64,000 bases of DNA from NCBI GenBank assembly GCA_032629725.1, contig JAFEVB010000020.1:766501-830500 (forward strand), in the 5' to 3' direction. Within the stretch, counting starts at the first letter, position 1. Every line of letters begins with the position of its first letter. Under the pieces are notes generated by a model that searched no databases, was not told the origin of the DNA, and saw nothing but the letters and a program-made list of their open reading frames with translations. A program made the position numbers and the translations under genes. Origin of the DNA: Gremmenia infestans (Eukaryota; Ascomycota; Leotiomycetes; Helotiales; Hamatocanthoscyphaceae). Shown here piece by piece: positions 43,060-53,355 of this stretch.

Positions 43060-43865
43060 CTTCTTCTAACGCAGTTAAGGTGTCAATCTCAGCACACTCT
43101 CGCGCCGTTAAAAGCTCCGCAAAACAAGCGGTGGTCAACGTCTGCTGCAAATCAGCCGGCTTTTAGATCGTACCAAGACTCCCCACTGCTTTTTCAACGT
43201 CCACGCCAACACTATCTGCACCCTATTCAAGCTCAACCTCTCTACAACGTAGTCCAAAGCCTTAGGACAGTCCTCCCCAAGTTTCCCTCCGCGAGAAATG
43301 CATAATCGGCGATGCGAATCGTCTGTAATTCCAAGCGTCTCGCTAGCTAGTACCAAGGATGAATCTACACATACGTGCCCTGAATACCGTACTCGGTTTC
43401 TTCTATCAACTCCAGCAGGTGCTGTGGCGTCAAGTTCGAGACGCCTATGTGACGCACTAGTCCTTCATTTTAAGCCTCGTTGAGCACCCTCCGCGCCGCA
43501 AGCCTCAGCCCCTTGTGTTCTAAACTATTGGTACTTTCTCGCGCTACAGCGGGCCAGTGAATGAGATATAGCTCTAAGTACTCGGTTTGGAGGGCTGAAA
43601 GAAGATTGAGTAGCGCTGCGTGAGGGGGGTATTCAGGTTGTAGGGTGAGGATTTGGATGTGATTCAGAGGTTGGAGCTTGTGATGGTGCTAGAAGGCTCA
43701 GTATATAGTTCGGTCAAAGTGTCGCCGATGTCTTTTTCGTTTCGATAGATCGCGGCTGTATCGATATGGCGGTGACCAACATGAAAGGCATTTTTGACGG
43801 CTTGTTTTATGGCATCGTTTTTAAGACAAAAGGTTCCCAAGCCTATGGGGTGTTGTCGATTGAAT
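43060..43865 (-). pseudogene. aldo-keto reductase pseudogene
   Basis: Minus-strand blocks in changing frames read as an aldo-keto reductase: IGLGTFCLKNDAIKQAVKNA, FHVGHRHIDTAAIYRNEKDI, LQTEYLELYLIHWPA, LVRHIGVSNLTPQHLLEL, and finally LNRVQIVLAWTLKKQWGVLV. All superfamily landmarks (active-site Asp/Tyr, LIHWP, the GVSN strand) are present in order. They are separated by a stop (NEA-TAA-NEGL) and frameshifts, so no full-length protein can be made. It is not a recent copy of the intact reductase at 11.8 kb, which has a different sequence at each landmark. Confidence 0.8.
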
Positions 43866-44319
43866 GTTACTCGACATAATTAAAAATTTGATAGAGAGTG
43901 TTGATGTGATCTGGTCTGGTGTTTATACCTCTTGGTAGAGTTTTAATTCCTGTCTAAAAAGAGTTTGCAAGCGAAAAAAAGTGTTTTGCTTGACAAAGGG
44001 AATACGTGACGAGTGATGAAGCTCATAATAGCAATTTTGCGCATGATTGGTCAAAAGCTAATAACACTAACTGCCTCTATTCTGGCTAATGAATATACCT
44101 AGCACGTCCTATTATCAACAGTCGAACAAACATTGCGGGTGATGGAGCAAAGGGTGGCATAGTGTGGCGCTTACGCCTCAATTTGGTTGTGGTTTGATTA
44201 CATAAATCTATTTGTTTATTGTAAATAAAGTTAAGAAGTATCTAAATAAAGCCTTTGTTTTCTATGGGCTCAGTAATATGATGGGAGAGTTCTTTCGCTA
44301 AATACCCTTACCAAGCGGG
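43866..44319. other. intergenic, no gene seen
   Basis: AT-rich sequence upstream of the dead reductase and downstream of the GFA gene. No feature recognised. Confidence 0.45.
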
Positions 44320-44913
44320 TCAATAACTTCCACCATAATGTGGTCTGTCCCATCTTGCCTCCTTCTTCTTCTCCTCAGGCTCACTCCGATCATCAAAATA
44401 CTGCACTCTCTTCTCCTCAGTGAGAACACGTAGATCGAAATCCTCTCTAGAATCAATCGTAGTCCCATTAACTGAAACATATGGTCTCGTATCATTCTCT
44501 CCATCCCACTTCGCACGCCAAACTTGTCTCTTCCCTTCTTGTTTATCAGATAGCTCTGTAAAATCCACGACATCGGTCTCACCCACGCCACCAAACGTAA
44601 AGCATCGCACTCCACATTTTGGACAGAAGTAGTATTTCCGTTTCTTGTCGTAACATTGGTAGGTACTCAATTCATGATCTGGATCAAGTGGTGAAAGGAG
44701 CATGAAATCGTCTCGAGGATTGGCAGGATGAACGTGGAACATGTTCATCTTGTAACACGTGCTACAGTTACAGCGGTAGATTTCTTGTTGGTCTGGTTGT
44801 GGTGGATGAGACGACGAGGATGGATGTGGAAGGGTGAGGAAGACGATGTACTGCGTCAAGCCGCAGTGACAAGACCCGTGGCATGCTTGTCTCTTTGGCG
44901 CTGTCTCTGCCAT
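44320..44913 (-). CDS. GFA/CENP-V domain protein, 197 aa
   Basis: Single exon. The zinc-binding pattern of glutathione-dependent formaldehyde-activating (GFA) proteins is complete: C11-HGS-C15-H-C17 near the start, CNCSTC in the middle, and CPKCGVRC later, with FTFGG after it. Fungal members mostly have unknown substrates. Formaldehyde/glutathione chemistry is known only for the bacterial founder. I chose the ATG at 44913 because the first Cys pair follows directly. An in-frame ATG at 44970 would add 19 residues. The charged C terminus (EPEEKKKEARWDR) is probably disordered. Confidence 0.85.
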   Translation of the reverse strand: MAETAPKRQACHGSCHCGLTQYIVFLTLPHPSSSSHPPQPDQQEIYRCNCSTCYKMNMFHVHPANPRDDFMLLSPLDPDHELSTYQCYDKKRKYYFCPKCGVRCFTFGGVGETDVVDFTELSDKQEGKRQVWRAKWDGENDTRPYVSVNGTTIDSREDFDLRVLTEEKRVQYFDDRSEPEEKKKEARWDRPHYGGSY

Positions 44914-45295
44914 CTTGCGAAATGAGAGGTCTTGGAGTGAAGTCCCGATCTGAAGCGACCAATTAGTCAATCATGGAAACTCAGAGTGCAGGGTGCTATA
45001 ACTACCTACGAGGGATCCTTGCTCTTCACATTTGGAAGTAGACTACACAGCAGGTAGGCGTTGACAAGAGACAAAACAGAAATGCAGACAGTCTAATTTC
45101 ATGTACAGTCATCCCCGGAAGTGGGGGTCCCGGAGGTGGTCATGAGGCTAGAGCCAATGACTAAGCGACAAGGCGTCCTTATGGCAGCGCAACCACCAAA
45201 GAACCTAGACATACAACAATAATACAACCCAGATCAAGTCTTCCTAGCTAGTGGAAAGTGATCACACCTAGGATACCTACAGTCGAGAGACCCCC
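44914..45295. other. intergenic, no gene seen
   Basis: 5' flank of the GFA gene. No motif or RNA gene recognised. Confidence 0.45.
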
Positions 45296-45800
45296 CGGGC
45301 ACTTCACTCTTTCCTACGCTTCCCAAATGACCTTCAAAATATAGTCTAGGAGATCGTTGTCGGCGCGCCACTTCCACGCATCGTTGAACCGCGTTCAGGG
45401 GATTTCGTCCTCCTACTAGATGGATCTATTCAATAGTGCCTCAAATACGCATCAAGTTGCCCGAGTCCCTCAGTGCTCCATGCATGCACCAATTTGCGGG
45501 AGCATGCGCTGAAACTGAAATGTTGGCAGCTGATCTTTGACAGACACCTCACCATTGCTGGAATGGATCGAGCTGGACTAGAGAATGATCAGAACGTTGA
45601 TGATACCCGAATCTATGACCTGGAAGCGACGCTCGTTCCTTTACGATTGTTACCCCGAATCCTTGATGCGAAAGTGTAACCACGTACGGGATTATGTTCA
45701 CGGATCTACAACTACCCCCCAGAAGGGAAGATTGGGCGTATTCAACCGTCCAGTGTGTATATTTTCTGAGGACCAAGCCAAACATACGAATACGTTAATT
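45296..45800 (+). pseudogene. 2EXR-family pseudogene
   Basis: One plus-strand frame from 45296 reads HSFLRFPNDLQNIV, a TAG exactly where the conserved Trp of the 2EXR motif is expected, then EIVVGAPLPRIVEPRSGDF, VLLLDGSIQ, a second TAG, and CPSPSVLHACTNLREHALKL. It ends at a stop near 45679. The order and spacing are those of 2EXR proteins. Two nonsense codons and a missing start make it inactive. Protein-like sequence in another frame continues to about 45800. Confidence 0.65.
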
Positions 45801-46733
45801 CCTTGAGTATAAGAGCCTCGTTGACAGGGCTTTTGTCAGCAATCCGAACTACGAGTGGTGCGAGTCGAATTTGAGCAGACAGCGAAGGCCAGAACGAGAA
45901 GCAGACCGAAGTTGGCGCACATGACGGCACCCGTTTGATGAGGAGTTCGCTACAGTAAATCTGTGCTTCTTTACCGCCTAGTCACTTCGTGGTACGATTA
46001 GTCTTCCGACCATGTAAAATGCTTTCATAGAAAAACAAGTGATGTGGCTTGACAGATAGTCCAATGTTGCAAAGACGATCGCTATGGCATCAATTATATA
46101 GTACACAACAATGAGCTCTTCCTCGATCAGGTGCTTGCTCAAGAGGTTTAAAGCGTGCGAATCGTGTAAATTTAGGGGGGTAGATCCCGTGATCAACACA
46201 CGTGATGTCTTGTCCTATGACAAAAAGTGGGGTTTGACACTAGTTCGTTTCGTTTGTGGGACTTCAACAAGGCAAAACACCCCCGGATCGCATTTTGAAC
46301 AGCATGAATTGTACACACTCAAACATTTGTCTTACTCGGCTTGGATCGATCTTTTTCCCGCTTGCGCTAGCTAGGATCTATTATATGCGCACCGCCACAA
46401 CGTATGAACTTGCAGAAGAGTACCAATCATATGAGTCAGAAACGGCACAGGAACAATGTCTATTGGCCACATCAGTCGCCCATCGAAATCACTCATAAGG
46501 AGTCTTACTTTATCGGTTACGGTTTGTGTAGGAAGAACAACCAAGACTATAATGAGTTGAAGGGGATTATATAAGGCTCGAAACTCTTGATTATCCCATT
46601 CCAACCACATTCCTAGAATTTAGAGAATAATCTTGTTCGTGTATCCTTCACGGCTTGCATAATATATCAGAGTCCGAGATTACTGAGATCAATGCCAGTA
46701 CTCAATAACACATCTTCAGACCAACACACAACA
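45801..46733. other. intergenic, no gene seen
   Basis: About 930 bp before the second glycosyltransferase. Only short frames. The final ~200 bp are presumably its promoter. Confidence 0.45.
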
Positions 46734-47963
46734 ATGGACACTAAAATATATTCCATGCCAAAAGGGATGTATGCCATTCCAGGCCATCTCCTTGACCTGC
46801 GTCCCGACGCCGAAGTCGACCATGATCTCCTCCACCCCAAACCCGTCACTGACGAAAAGAACGTCTGGTTTTTCTGGCACAGCGGATTCAAAAACATGCA
46901 TCCCTACACCCAACGCAACATCCGCGCCTGGCATAGACGTTTCTCCCCACAAGGATGGGCAATACGCGTTATGGACAGACTACCATCCTCGCCCCTCAAC
47001 GTTGCCAATTTCCTCGATATCGCCGATCCGAGCACCTTTCCCCGTGCCTTTGTCGACGGCACTATTGGTGGCGATTACGCCCCTCAGCATAATTCCGATC
47101 TCGTCAGATGGCCGCTCCTTCTCAAGTATGGAGGCGTGTACGCTGATGTAGGCTTGATGCAACTCGGCGACTTGGATTGTATGTGGAGTGAGACGATTGG
47201 GAATCCCGCTTCTCCGTTTGATGTCCTTTCTTATAACATTGATGGTGTCGAGGAGCGCAATCTGACGAATTACTTCCTTGCATCTGGTCGCGACAATCCG
47301 TTTTTCGCACGCTGTCACAAGCTTTTCTTGGAACTATGGGCCGCTGATGGCGGCAAAACAAGTACGGAGGGAATGCATAGCAGCCCGTTGCTGCGAGGTG
47401 TTCCGCTGTTGGGCCAGACGCTGAGTTTTGAGGAGAACGGCAAGAAGTATGGTCCGGAGGAGACTAGCCGGATGTTGACGGACTATATTACCCAAGGCCA
47501 AGTCATGTCAATGGTTATGGGATTGATTGACGAAGAAGGTTGCTGGGATGGGCCTAGGTATTGCGCTGATAGGGTCTATGCCATCGATTATATGGTTGGC
47601 TCGCAACTTATCAATGAGATAACTGCGTGGGACGGCACGAAGGCATTTCGTCTGATGTCTCTATCGCTTGCAACAGATGGGGAGGTAGAGAGCTCTGAGC
47701 AGGAACAGGCAAGAGAAATCGTCGAGGCGTGTCTTCAGAAGAGCTTTGGATTCAAGTTGGCCCACGGCATGATTCTCAGAGTTCTAGGACAGACGCTTGG
47801 CTCGTTGTGGAGGAAGCATGAAGGTTCTGATAATGTGCAGGGAACCTACGCGCATTGGCTGAGACACGGCACAATTTATTGGAATCAGGATGGAATCCCG
47901 CCCCGTATGGATTTGCAAGTGATTGAGCCTTTCAAAAGAGGGCCTTTGTTGAGAGAGAAATGA
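46734..47963 (+). CDS. Caps_synth/GT32-like glycosyltransferase, 409 aa
   Basis: Single exon, architecture as in the 36.8-kb paralogue: NVWFFWHSGFKNMHPYTQRN (~43-62), WAIRVMDRLPSSP, and NSDLVRWPLLLKYGGVYADV (~119-138). As there, the expected D-x-D is reduced to ADVGL. The two proteins share the fold and block order but differ widely in sequence, so they are old paralogues rather than a recent duplication. The ATG at 46734 (A at -3, G at +4) is preferred over one 42 bp upstream with a poorer context. No signal peptide or transmembrane segment seen. The sugar donor and acceptor are unknown. Confidence 0.85.
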   Translation: MDTKIYSMPKGMYAIPGHLLDLRPDAEVDHDLLHPKPVTDEKNVWFFWHSGFKNMHPYTQRNIRAWHRRFSPQGWAIRVMDRLPSSPLNVANFLDIADPSTFPRAFVDGTIGGDYAPQHNSDLVRWPLLLKYGGVYADVGLMQLGDLDCMWSETIGNPASPFDVLSYNIDGVEERNLTNYFLASGRDNPFFARCHKLFLELWAADGGKTSTEGMHSSPLLRGVPLLGQTLSFEENGKKYGPEETSRMLTDYITQGQVMSMVMGLIDEEGCWDGPRYCADRVYAIDYMVGSQLINEITAWDGTKAFRLMSLSLATDGEVESSEQEQAREIVEACLQKSFGFKLAHGMILRVLGQTLGSLWRKHEGSDNVQGTYAHWLRHGTIYWNQDGIPPRMDLQVIEPFKRGPLLREK

Positions 47964-48160
47964 GTAGAAGATTATTGGATTAACTTTAGATGCAAAAATC
48001 GACGTCAAACTGCGATGATATCCTGCCTAGGCTCATCGAATGCTTCTGGTCTCGCAAATTGATCTCTTCTCCCGCAGCCACCGGTGAGAGAAGGTATCGT
48101 GACATTGCCTTGATTATATCTCTCATGGGTCAAAAATAGATTGCACTGACTAATTAATCC
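47964..48160. terminator. convergent 3' ends
   Basis: Under 200 bp between the stops of the second glycosyltransferase and the ankyrin/SEC-C gene, so both transcripts must end here or overlap. No distinctive signal was picked out. Confidence 0.3.
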
Positions 48161-48942
48161 CTAATTCTTACCGCAGCAAGTCTTAAACTTCTTTTTACTC
48201 CCACAATGGCAGGGGTCATTCCTCCCAATCTTCTTCCCACCCAGCCCACCTGACGTGCTACCAGAAACACCAGCACTACCGCCACCATTCAGCAACAGTC
48301 CGATTCCGGAATCAATCTCTGGACAGATGTACCCATCCGATGGATCGAAATTCCATTCCCTTCAGCAACATTAACATCCCCGCCCTTCTCCATAAAATAC
48401 CTCAGCGCATCCACCGTCTTCTTCTTCCCCTCCGCACTATAATCACTCGCCATGATAATATCATGCCCAGCAACACAGCCATAGCGATTCCGATGATTAA
48501 TAGCTGCACCAGCCTCCACCATAATATCCGCAAACTCACGATCCCAATACGGCTTAGTAGAAATGGCATACATGAACGTCGTGGTACCGCTCAGATCCGT
48601 AGAGTCGACGGGTACTTTTGCCTCGAGCGCGAGATAGCGTGTTGTCTCGAGATAACGCAGCCGGTTGTACGGGTCGAGGTGCGTGAGCTGGAGCAGGAAG
48701 TTGAAGAGGGGGACTTTGGTGGGGCCGTAGTGGATGTCGGCAAGTGATTGGCGTGTCTTCTCAACGCCGTCGACGCTGACTTTCTCTTCAAAATCGGCGC
48801 GCACGCCTGATGTGGGTCCACGCACGATGTGGGAGTAGTCGTCTAGGTCTGCTTCGGTCCAGACTTCGGAGGTGCAGAAGGTGCGCAGCCTTTGTGCCTC
48901 GGCGCCGGAGAGAACGTGTGTACCACCGGGTAGATTGGCCAT
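48161..48942 (-). pseudogene. ankyrin-like/SEC-C protein, frame broken or joined by a tiny intron
   Basis: The main frame begins with MANLPGGTHVLSG and carries ankyrin-type repeats (TTTFMYAISTKPYWDREFAD, EAGAAINHRN, then LRYFMEKGGDVNVAEGNG). It stops at 48289. A zinc-binding SEC-C motif (GRNDPCHCGSKKKFKTCC) lies just beyond in another frame and ends at 48161. Either a frameshift separates the two, or a 41-bp intron (48400-48360, GTATTT...GAAG) joins them into 246 aa. The intron would remove a stretch that itself looks like ankyrin sequence, so I lean to a frameshift. An upstream in-frame ATG at 49053 is possible. Confidence 0.5.
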
Positions 48943-49053
48943 GGTGAGATTTGATACAATATAGTCTGCTTCTTGATTGCAGGTAGAGGCTCTTGTGACT
49001 TCCAAAGCCGCCGTTGCTGAGATGGCGGTGTGGGTTGAGGAATGTTGTTTCAA

Positions 49054-49890
49054 GACGCACAGACCTCCTCGATTGACATTCCAGGGGGTTGCAATCTATT
49101 CACCTATCTTTAATTTGCAGCTCTATACCTAGGCATACTGAATCGGCTTGGGACTGTTGACTTGGTAGAGTAATCATTCAATCTTAGGTAACTATCTGTG
49201 TCTCAAACAAACCTCGTGCTAATTTGAACCTAAAATTGGTGGTATATTAGGTGAGACTATAATATTTGACCACCTGGAGTAAAGTGTTAAGTCTAGTGCA
49301 TAGAAAGATAGCCGAAGTTTTGACTGACTCAATTCACTATATAGACTCCTGCACGCTTTCTAGTTTCCAGCCTACCAAGCTTCTCAAAATGGACTTTTGC
49401 CACATAGGTAAATATCCAAGATATTTACCCCTCTGTTTATCCTTCATGTTTTCTAACTACAGCTAGTATTCCGCAATTCTGTCCATATCTCTACGAAAAA
49501 GTGGTCTAATACTAATCAATGTGTTATATAGTGCTAAGCTCACCACGAACGAGTGGTCGTGTATAGTGCAAGTTGTATCTTTTCTCTTATGTTGTCTTCT
49601 GCCTATAGCTGAGTTTGCAGCAGAACTTGAAACTTTATTGCCTTTAGAGGTACTGGCACTGGGTGGAATTCGGTTGGCCGTAGAAATGTGTTGCTACGTT
49701 ATAAGGTTAAAAGGGGGTTCGCTTAGGCTCCTATTCCTACAGTCTTTCATAATGATCGTTGCCCAGGCAACACGCTAAATGAATGGACACTTGGGCCATA
49801 CAGTGAACTCAACGACGCGTCCACTCGCGACACGCTTCAACAAACGCTCTTGCTTCCTTAACCATTCTTCTTTCCCCACGAAGCCCAAAT
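49054..49890. other. intergenic, no gene seen
   Basis: Divergent gap of about 840 bp. An 85-codon frame at 49521-49778 is hydrophobic but has no coding support. Confidence 0.45.
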
Positions 49891-50968
49891 ATGGGTAAAG
49901 GAACACGCGGATTTAACTCCCAGCGAATCACAGCTGGTCGCATTGAAGAGTGTCGCCAAGAAACGGAGAAACAGAAGTACTACCGCGAACAAAGGGAGGC
50001 GCGCCGCAAGCTCCCAGCATGGTACTACCGCGTCCTCGGCATCGAATACACCAAGAACAGAGACGCCCGACCTGCCGACTTTGACCAAGATCTATCCGAG
50101 CTAGAAGAAGCGCCGCCGCCGAAAGAGGAGCGCGGGTGTATTTGACGACCAGGTGGAAAGCGAATGGGAATGCCCATGCTTTGATTCCGAGGAAGACGAG
50201 GATTGATTTTCGGAAAAGTCCTACGAGGGTTCTGATGCTGATTGCTACTACGAAATGAAAGAGCAGCGCGAGGACCGGAAGCGGGACTTGCAGCAGCGTC
50301 GACAGACATCCGAGAAGGCGAGGCAAATGCGAATGGCATCTGAGAAGGAGAGAGAAGAGGAGGTGGACGCCACGTACGAAAGTTTCAAGACAGCCAGCAA
50401 GAAGAGCGGTGCGATTACAATCAACATCGTGGATAAGCCATTCAGTCTATACTCTTCAGGCCATACGAACAAGTTCTACTCAGACCTCGATGACAACAGT
50501 CCTAAAAATGCCCCGCGGAAAACAATAAAATTATATCACAAAGGTGACGAAGAAGACGACAACGACAGCGCCTCGCGACAACTGCAGAAAGAAAATGGCA
50601 AGGCGACATACGGGATTGCGGATTTTGGTACTGGTAAATGCAAATTCGGCCCTTTCCGCCTCCCCACACGCGCGAGTCGGAAAGCGGTGGAAATAAAGGA
50701 CTCGAACGGCACGTGCTACCTGTCAATGAAGTTCTTTGGAGATGATTATATAAAGCTGCGCGTCTCGACGGGGGAAGTTTTCAAGAATAGCGCTACTACT
50801 TCTCCTACGCCGGAGTTCTTTGACTTCGGCGGGATTTGGGATGGTTCGGAGAGTGCAATGAAACAGAAGAAGAAGGTAGAAGAGGAGAGGATTAAGAATG
50901 CTCCGCCGTCGCCTCGAGAGACGTTTTTTGAAACGAGTCACCCGATGGGCGAGTTGTATGGTATTTAA
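49891..50968 (+). pseudogene. broken coiled-coil/charged hypothetical protein
   Basis: The first part (MGKGTRGFNSQRITAGRIEE, then LPAWYYRVLGIEYTK) stops at 50145 because of a one-base frame change near GAGCGCGGG. The other frame continues GVFDDQVESEWECPCFDSEE to an in-frame TGA at about 50205. It then resumes FSEKSYEGSDADCYYEMKEQ and runs 50255-50968 through a charged coiled coil (EDRKRDLQQRRQ) to a C-terminal domain (CKFGPFRLPTRASRKAV, FEFGGIWDG-like FDFGGIWDG). Thus two lesions interrupt one gene. No intron with legal sites removes both. If a sequencing error explained one, the other would remain. Family not recognised. Confidence 0.55.
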
Positions 50969-51295
50969 AGAACTAGTGGTGTATCTGATTTTAAAGTGTA
51001 TTTATATGATATATAATAGTGGTCATCCTCCTCCCTATGAGTGAAAACGATGGCCACTTAATATTAAGTACGCCTTGCAAGTTATACACAAAGTATTAAC
51101 ATTTTTATTTTCCCTCCCTACCTAGGTATACTTGCCAGCAAGCACCTCATATATATACCCTCCGGATCTCCAGAACTATAGACTGCAAGTTCAATGCCCA
51201 TAGCTTATGTGAACAACTATCCTAAGATGTGACATCTCTTCAGGTTCGTTCATTGCATTTCGATACTTCCCACCCAACTTTCAACTTCAACCGTA
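50969..51295. other. intergenic, no gene seen
   Basis: Convergent 3' flanks; AT-rich; nothing recognised. Confidence 0.45.
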
Positions 51296-53355
51296 TCATA
51301 TGCTGTTATCGGCACAACTAAACGCTTCTCCAACCTGCTTATTCTTATATTGATCAATAATCTCGTTGATAACAGCACTAAAAAGGGGGGTTCGCTAGTC
51401 AGTCTTGCCATCCAATTGTATTCATTTGAGTATTGTCAGAATGCAGGAAAAAACTCACTAAGTTCCGACGACAAGTGTGAAGAGTCCAACACCAAACATC
51501 CCAACATGCAACACCCACGCAGTCTTCTGTTTCCGCGTGCCCCGTCGGTATCCAGGATGCATATGGAACCAAAAGAGCGCCGGGAGGCAAACACCCAAGG
51601 GAGCGAACCCCAGAGCGCCAATCAGCGCCACGAGGGAATTGAAGAACGGAACCGCTTCAGCCAGAAGCCACGCAATGAGCCCGAGTCCGTAAGTGCAGCC
51701 GAACCACGCGAACCAGTGAGTCTTTGTGTTTCCCTCCAGATGCACGGTGTTGCGAAGGATTCGCACGAAGAGGGTTTTGGCGGCGATGTGGATCGTGATG
51801 ACTGCACCGGCTATGAGACCCGGGATCGCGAGAGCGTAAGAGATAATTTTTATGGTCGGGCCACCGCTGCCTAGGGCGGGACTCGCGATCCATTTACCGC
51901 AGTAGGCGAACATGGTTAGGCCTAGGGAGAAGTAGGCGGCGTTGATGAAGCCCATACTAACGTAAACACTTCGAAAATAGTGTTGTGGCTTCTTGAACTC
52001 TGAGATGACGGGCAGGAATGCGGGGGTGTTGGCTGAGGAAGAGAAGATTGCGAGTGCGGCAGACCATGCGGCGGCGAATGTGGTGCCCGCAGGAGGGAGC
52101 GCTTTGAAGCCCAGATCGTAGGGGCCGGTCTGGGGAGCGGTAGCTGGACGTTCGCGTTGGGTAACGGCGATGACGACGGTGAGGATGGCGGCGACGATAG
52201 AAGCAAATCCTACCCAGGCTATCCAGCTAAGATCCTTCAGCTTTGGGATACTTGCTGCGGAAGCAATGACGAAGTAGGCAATGGCACCGAAAGCGACGGT
52301 GCATATGGCGTGGCTTGAAACTGCATTGAGCGCGATGGTAAATGCCAATGTTGTGACTCCTCCACATACACTGAAAAGTATGTCAGAATGGCATAATCAT
52401 ATGGATATGTATCGATGGGGTGCTCTTACACCCAAGTGAAAATGAAGGTAAACTCGGCATAGTTCCTTGTTGCAGCTACCCATTTCAGGTTTCCGTCACT
52501 CCAGTCACGAGCCAGGATACTATTCCATTCTTGTAAGTAGAGGATTCTGGGACGACAGAAGTACACTTACCTTGCGCCATCAGCGCAACTGTGGATTGAG
52601 CGATGTGCCAACTTGTATTGCCCGAAGAGGTATGCTCCATCTGTAACAGTAATTGGATTTAGCAGCGGATCAATAAAACCCTAAAAACTGGCAGATTGAA
52701 ACCCACAAGTATTGAGAAAACCCCAAAAGAGGATAAACAGACAGCCAACCACACCTCCTAAAGTATGCATCGCGGAAGGAATCGAGAGTACGCCGACACC
52801 GATTGTCATCTAAGTTTGGGTGTAAGCAAGCATGCCCAACGTTCACGACACGCATTGAACCTACTTTCGCAAATATGACAGCAGCTATGTGGGGCAGGGT
52901 TAGCAACAGCAGTGAAGAAAATGGATGCTAACAAACATACCGTACGGCCAACTCAACGTTCGAAAGTTTACTCCGCCCTCCTCAGAAAATACATCTTTCT
53001 CGGTTTGCGAGTGTGACCGTTGGAGTTCTTCGGTTCCTTCGTGCGTCTTCGAGACACTACTTTCCCTGGAGGATTCATCAACATCGACCACAACCTTCAC
53101 TCCATCCTCCAATTCAGGCTTCGGCGACGGCCTGTTGGTTTCCCCAGTAGCGGGTATCATCGTGAAGATTCGGCGCCAATTTGGAAGTAATGGGCGTTTC
53201 CGTGACGAGGGAATATTTGGCGAACGTCTTGAAAGAGGATGAGGGATATTTCGAACAGAAATCGGGACGCAGGATTGACTTTGTGTGTCGATATTTCTCG
53301 GACTCGAACTAGCTGTACTGACATCTAGGCTCTCGTTTAGGTCCCAAGTGATCAT
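51296..53355 (-). CDS. amino-acid transporter (Aa_trans/AVT-type), 563 aa, 7 exons
   Basis: Exons 53355-52941, 52884-52865 (only 20 bp), 52809-52707, 52640-52571, 52519-52430, 52370-51459 and 51377-51296 sum to 564 codons. The N-terminal ~130 residues are cytosolic and Ser/Glu-rich. The conserved start of the transporter fold is SWPYAAVIFAKMTIGVGVLS, then IPSAMHTLGGVVG. About ten to eleven membrane helices follow (for example HAICTVAFGAIAYFVIASAA). This matches proton-coupled amino-acid permeases of the AAAP family, including the neurospora mtr-like neutral/aromatic permeases. The substrate cannot be fixed. The short C-terminal tail comes from a small last exon ending in CADNSI. Confidence 0.9.

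Noticed and set aside
28528..48008. Treating the Zn2Cys6 factor, TAP-like hydrolase and NmrA-like gene as part of the UbiA/P450 cluster
   Set aside because: They are adjacent but separated by large gaps. Nothing in the sequence links them functionally.
49521..49778. Hydrophobic 85-codon frame
   Set aside because: Hydrophobic by composition only; no start context, neighbour or motif supports it.
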